From Chloroflexota bacterium (GTDB lineage: Bacteria > Chloroflexota > Anaerolineae > Aggregatilineales > J027), in the NCBI GenBank assembly GCA_022616515.1, contig JAKEEQ010000100.1:1-36293 (forward strand): DNA of 36,293 nt, in the 5' to 3' direction. A program made the translations under genes and the position numbers. This document shows, piece by piece, positions 33,223 to 36,293 of this stretch. Below the pieces are notes generated by a model. It was given only the letters and a program-made list of their open reading frames with translations, made no database searches and was not told the origin of the DNA. Within the stretch, counting starts at the first letter, position 1; each line of letters begins with the position of its first letter.

Positions 33223-34617
33223 ATGACGGTGCGATATACAATAGGGTTGAATGTGGCTGAAGGATTCATCGTCTTGCGAAAGTATATAACGGTCGGCATT
33301 AGTTTAATTGGGATTACACTGCTGGCATGGGTGCTGCGTGATAGGCTGACGCTGGCAAACTTTGCCATGATCTATATCCTCGTTGTACTGCTGATCGCCA
33401 TCCGGTTGGGAACGATTGCAGCGATGAGCGCGGCCTTTATCAGCTTTCTGTCCATCAATTTCTTCCTGACACAGCCGTATTACACGTTTATCGTCGCCGA
33501 TTCGCGGGATGTCATTGAGCTGATTGTCTTCATTGTGGTAGCAGCGCTATCGGGCCAGCTCGGTGCACGGGCACGCCAGCAGACGCAAGAAGCACAGCAG
33601 CGTGCCTATGAGCAGGAAATTCTGTATCGCCTGACGGGTTCGATGAATCAGGCTACCGATTTTGAGGCTGTATACAAGGCGTTAACGCAGGTTATGCGCA
33701 AAGACCTGCATGCGCGTCAGGCTTATATTCTTCCTTATGCCAGCGAACCTCGACGCACGGATGAAACCGTTCTTTTTTTACTCTTGCAGGCCCGTGATCG
33801 AATCTATGGGACACTGTGTGTTGCTTTTGACACAGCGCTTTCGACTCAACAACTTCGTTTGCTGCGTACCTGTGCGGCACAGGCTGCCATGGCCTTACAG
33901 CGTATTGAACTCGCCGAAAAGGCACGGGTGAGCCAGCAGTACGAGGAAGCCGACCGGCTGAAGACTGCCATACTGCGTGCGGTTTCCCATGATTTGCGTA
34001 CCCCGATTACCATCATTAAAACGTCTGCCAGCAATCTCCGAACATTAGGCGAGCGTCTTCAAGTAACAGAGCGTGAGGAACTAGCCGCGACTATTGAGAC
34101 TGAAGCCGATCACCTGAACAAACTGATTGGTAACTTGCTCGATTTGTCACGACTTCAGGCCGGGGCGCTGACCCTGAACAGTGAACTCAATTCCCTTGAA
34201 GAGGTTGCGGGTGATGTCGCGGCTCGTATCTGGCAAACAACAGGTCGTGAGCGTATCCAGATAACTTTTCCAGATGATATGCCGCTGGTTGTGTTTGATT
34301 ACGGGTTGATCTTGCAGGCACTGAGCAATTTGATGGACAACGCCCTGCGCTATGAACCTGCCGACTCGCAGATTGAAATTCAGGGCTGCGTCAATCAATC
34401 TGAGGTTCAGCTTAGAGTAATCAATCATGGTGAAGGGATTGCACCGGAAGATCGTGAACACCTCATGGAACCGTTTTATCATGGCGGTGACGGACACATC
34501 GGTCTAGGGCTTCCTATCGCCAAAGGGATCATTGAGGCGCATCATGGATCGCTTTGGCTAGAAGATACACCCGGTGGCGGTGTGACACTGGTTATGGCAT
34601 TGCCACTTGATAGCTGA
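33223..34617 (+). CDS. KdpD-like histidine kinase lacking the KdpD and Usp domains
   Basis: The protein has 464 residues from ATG 33223. Four N-terminal membrane helices form the DUF4118 sensor module of KdpD (LRKYITVGISLIGITLLAW ... LVVLLIAIRLG ... LSINFFLTQPYYTF). A GAF-like segment (about 140-235) and a kinase core with AVSHDLRTP (H256), LMDNALRYEP and GLGLPIAKG follow. The large KdpD ATPase-like and Usp domains are absent. The ATG at 33223 is chosen because a GTG at 33121 has no ribosome site and would leave only 12 bp for both divergent promoters; GGAGAG stands just before the ATG. Partner is most likely the response regulator at 34859. Confidence 0.88.
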   Translation: MTVRYTIGLNVAEGFIVLRKYITVGISLIGITLLAWVLRDRLTLANFAMIYILVVLLIAIRLGTIAAMSAAFISFLSINFFLTQPYYTFIVADSRDVIELIVFIVVAALSGQLGARARQQTQEAQQRAYEQEILYRLTGSMNQATDFEAVYKALTQVMRKDLHARQAYILPYASEPRRTDETVLFLLLQARDRIYGTLCVAFDTALSTQQLRLLRTCAAQAAMALQRIELAEKARVSQQYEEADRLKTAILRAVSHDLRTPITIIKTSASNLRTLGERLQVTEREELAATIETEADHLNKLIGNLLDLSRLQAGALTLNSELNSLEEVAGDVAARIWQTTGRERIQITFPDDMPLVVFDYGLILQALSNLMDNALRYEPADSQIEIQGCVNQSEVQLRVINHGEGIAPEDREHLMEPFYHGGDGHIGLGLPIAKGIIEAHHGSLWLEDTPGGGVTLVMALPLDS

Positions 34618-34858
34618 GAGGGTGACATTTTTGCACGACACTGCTACATCATGGTCCGCACTGGCCGATGGTTTCGGTTACTTTCCCGCAGGACGCCCCG
34701 TTGGGCGTCCCTACGAAATAGCGCGATCCGCGTGTAGGGATGTGCAACGGCACGTCCTCCGCTTGATTGTCACGGGATTTATGATCAGGTTGGTAGTCAT
34801 TATCATCCGCACAGCTTAAAACTGTCACCCATCAACATTTGATAGGAGATGTTCAGGG
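34618..34858. other. Intergenic spacer with GTAGGGACGC-family hairpin
   Basis: There is no convincing gene. GGACGCCCCGTTGGGCGTCC (34691-34710) is a perfect 8-bp-stem hairpin followed by CTAC. It is one of three copies in the window, and a related CGTGTAGGGATG lies 20 bp on. The hairpin interrupts the kinase-regulator pair. Confidence 0.6.
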
Positions 34859-35566
34859 ATGAAATTGAAAATACTGGTCGTTGATGATGAGCCACAGATA
34901 CGCAAACAACTGAAGATTGGTTTGGAGGGTTATGGTTATGATGTGCTCACCACATCCACTGGAGAAGATGCGATTATCCAGACCGCCCAGCAAAAACCAG
35001 ATATGATTATTCTTGATATTTCGCTGGGTTCTGAACCGGATGGCATTGAAGTCTGTCGCCGTCTGCGAGAATGGTCAAAGATCCCCATTATTGTCCTGTC
35101 TGTTCACGGCGAAGACAGGACGAAAGTCGATGCGCTCCATACCGGGGCGGATGACTATTTAACAAAACCATTTAGTATGGTGGAACTTGAAGCACGTATT
35201 CAAGCAGTGTTACGGCGGGTTGCGATAGAGCCGACGACCAACCCGCAGGCCGAAATTCGGGTCGGTGAATTGTATATTAATTTAGCTAACCGTGTTGTGC
35301 AGGTGGGTGGTGAGGATATTCATCTCACACCCACAGAATATGACCTGCTGCGCCTGCTGGCAACCCATCCCGGCAAAGTCCTGACCCATCGCACCATTCT
35401 GCACGAAGTCTGGGGAGGCGAATACAGTGAGATGGCTCATTATGTGCGGGTATACGTCAATCAGCTTCGCAAAAAACTGCGTGAGAATCCATCGCGCAAT
35501 ATTCGTTATATTCTGAACGAACCGGGTGTGGGCTACCGGTTTATCAGTTCCGAAACCGTTCCCTGA
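34859..35566 (+). CDS. OmpR-family response regulator, KdpE-like
   Basis: The 235-residue regulator has a receiver domain with VVDDE, phospho-acceptor D53 in MIILDIS and LTKPF. A winged-helix domain follows (LTPTEYDLLRLLATHPGKVLTHRTIL ... VYVNQLRKKLRENP ... GVGYRFI). It is close in architecture to the window's KdpE, consistent with duplication of the kdpDE pair. It lies 241 bp after the divergent kinase gene on the same strand and probably takes its phosphate. GGAG lies about 11 nt before the ATG. Confidence 0.9.
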   Translation: MKLKILVVDDEPQIRKQLKIGLEGYGYDVLTTSTGEDAIIQTAQQKPDMIILDISLGSEPDGIEVCRRLREWSKIPIIVLSVHGEDRTKVDALHTGADDYLTKPFSMVELEARIQAVLRRVAIEPTTNPQAEIRVGELYINLANRVVQVGGEDIHLTPTEYDLLRLLATHPGKVLTHRTILHEVWGGEYSEMAHYVRVYVNQLRKKLRENPSRNIRYILNEPGVGYRFISSETVP

Positions 35567-35659
35567 TAAAATTTTTACGCCGATTCGTTAAACCATTGTC
35601 CCGTTCTTGATACCTCAAGATGTACGCTGAAAATAAATGAGTGAACTTGAGGACCCATC

Positions 35660-36163
35660 ATGAAGACCATTATCGTTCATATGTCAGATGAAGCGTGGAC
35701 TCTGGAAGCTATGCATCTTGCCAGTGCACTGGCAAGAAATATCAATGGCAAAATTGTCTTATTGCGGCTGGTGTTAGCCAACAACCCCGGCTTGTTAGGG
35801 TGGGGTGTCGCACCACCGACAACGGTTGAACAACGCCAGATTAAAGACTACGCCGCTGTCGCTGAAGACTACGGCGTGGAATTCTGGGTACAACCAATGC
35901 AGTTCATCACGCTGGAAGGTGCTCTGGTGCAGGCAGCAGCGGCACTCGATGCTACTTTCCTCTTTGCCCACATTGCCCATCGTCAGGTTTCCTGGTGGCG
36001 GCGTTTTCGCGTATGGAATCTGAAACGCCAGCTTCATAACTGTTGTTTATACACATTGTATGAGGACCAGCCCCTTAGCGTCAATGTGCCAATGTCCCCG
36101 GCAGAATGGGAACAGCAGCATGATCATGCGGAAGTCGCCTCAACAATGTCGTACAAATCGTAA
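35660..36163 (+). CDS. UspA-like protein
   Basis: The protein has 167 residues. The first strand and helix, TIIVHMSDEAWTLEAMHLASALARNINGKIVLLRLV, match the universal stress protein fold. The usual C-terminal ATP-binding GSxGxS loop is not seen, so nucleotide binding is doubtful. The Trp/Arg-rich WWRRFRVWNLKRQL segment is unusual. GAGGA lies 6 nt before the ATG. The adjacent kinase lacks the Usp domain that KdpD carries, so this free-standing Usp protein may serve that kinase; this is inference. Confidence 0.75.
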   Translation: MKTIIVHMSDEAWTLEAMHLASALARNINGKIVLLRLVLANNPGLLGWGVAPPTTVEQRQIKDYAAVAEDYGVEFWVQPMQFITLEGALVQAAAALDATFLFAHIAHRQVSWWRRFRVWNLKRQLHNCCLYTLYEDQPLSVNVPMSPAEWEQQHDHAEVASTMSYKS

Positions 36164-36169
36164 GACCAG

Positions 36170-36293
36170 TTAGCTTTCGCCATCCAGACTTGCAGAAGTA
36201 AACGGAGCAAAGGCGTCTGTTGGTTCTTCGGCTTCCAGTGCTGCATCGGCGGACCCATTCTTGCGTCGAATCTGGTAGGGGACGCTGGTGACG
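36170..36293 (-). CDS. C-terminal end of a minus-strand gene, cut by the window edge
   Basis: An open frame enters from the window end and stops at TAA (36170-36172), 6 nt past the converging UspA-like gene. The 41 visible residues begin VTSVPYQIRRKNGSADAAL and end in an acidic, Ser-rich tail. VPYQIRRKNG resembles the cytoplasmic tail after the last helix of some APC-type permeases, but this is too little to name it. Confidence 0.55.
   Translation of the reverse strand, partial: VTSVPYQIRRKNGSADAALEAEEPTDAFAPFTSASLDGES

Noticed and set aside
34607-34819. 70-codon frame between the second kinase and regulator
   Set aside because: It contains the hairpin repeat (PAGRPVGRPYE) and lacks a start signal.

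Overview
The window looks like a chromosomal segment of a Chloroflexota bacterium, probably of the Anaerolineae. This is inferred from gene style: Pro/Thr-rich linkers in exported proteins, LysM and SH3b surface proteins, a TIR-FGE fusion, a membrane Ser/Thr kinase with external TPRs, a NirK with an extra cupredoxin domain, and dispersed GTAGGGACGC-type palindromic repeats. No 16S or other marker gene is present, so the assignment is not proven. No rRNA, tRNA, CRISPR array or prophage was seen.

Layout. (1) 1-1640: the end of a TPR protein and a small deazaflavin-nitroreductase-like protein, separated by repeat copies. (2) 6583 down to 1670, minus strand: a tightly packed signalling operon of an NAD-dependent epimerase, a transmembrane Ser/Thr kinase with TPRs (4-nt overlap), an FHA/zinc-ribbon protein and a SnoaL-like protein, ending in a hairpin terminator. 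(3) 6705-12159, plus: exported or surface proteins (LysM/Pro-rich anchored protein, clan-A glycosidase lipoprotein, acidic DUF5666-like protein) with two small cytoplasmic proteins between them. (4) 12225-16370, minus: a Crp-family regulator, an AhpD/CMD-like protein, a TIR-FGE fusion between 53-bp direct repeats, and an APC permease. (5) 16429-18615, plus: a Leu/Ile/Val-type binding protein fused to SH3b and CARDB domains.

(6) 18900-21433, plus: a nitrite-reduction module made of a cysteine-free Crp/Fnr-family regulator, two TGTGA-N6-TCAC(A/G) operator-like sites, a 2[4Fe-4S] ferredoxin and a copper nitrite reductase with an N-terminal cupredoxin. (7) 21542-23660, minus: an ANT(6)-like nucleotidyltransferase and an IscB element with its HEARO/omega-RNA leader. 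This IscB has lost the bridge-helix/RuvC-II segment and carries a small inverted fragment at the junction. (8) 23804-24397, plus: a LysM protein, followed by about 800 bp of repeat-rich non-coding DNA. (9) 33108 down to 25222, minus: a complete kdpFABCDE high-affinity K+ uptake and sensing operon, including a 27-aa kdpF. Divergent from it lie a second, N-terminally shorter KdpD-like kinase, a KdpE-like regulator and a UspA-like protein. (10) The last 124 bases hold the C-terminus of a minus-strand gene.

The most interesting points are the rearranged IscB with its preserved guide-RNA leader, the regulator/operator/ferredoxin/nirK module, the repeat-bracketed TIR-FGE gene, and a 200-bp MITE-like element beside it.
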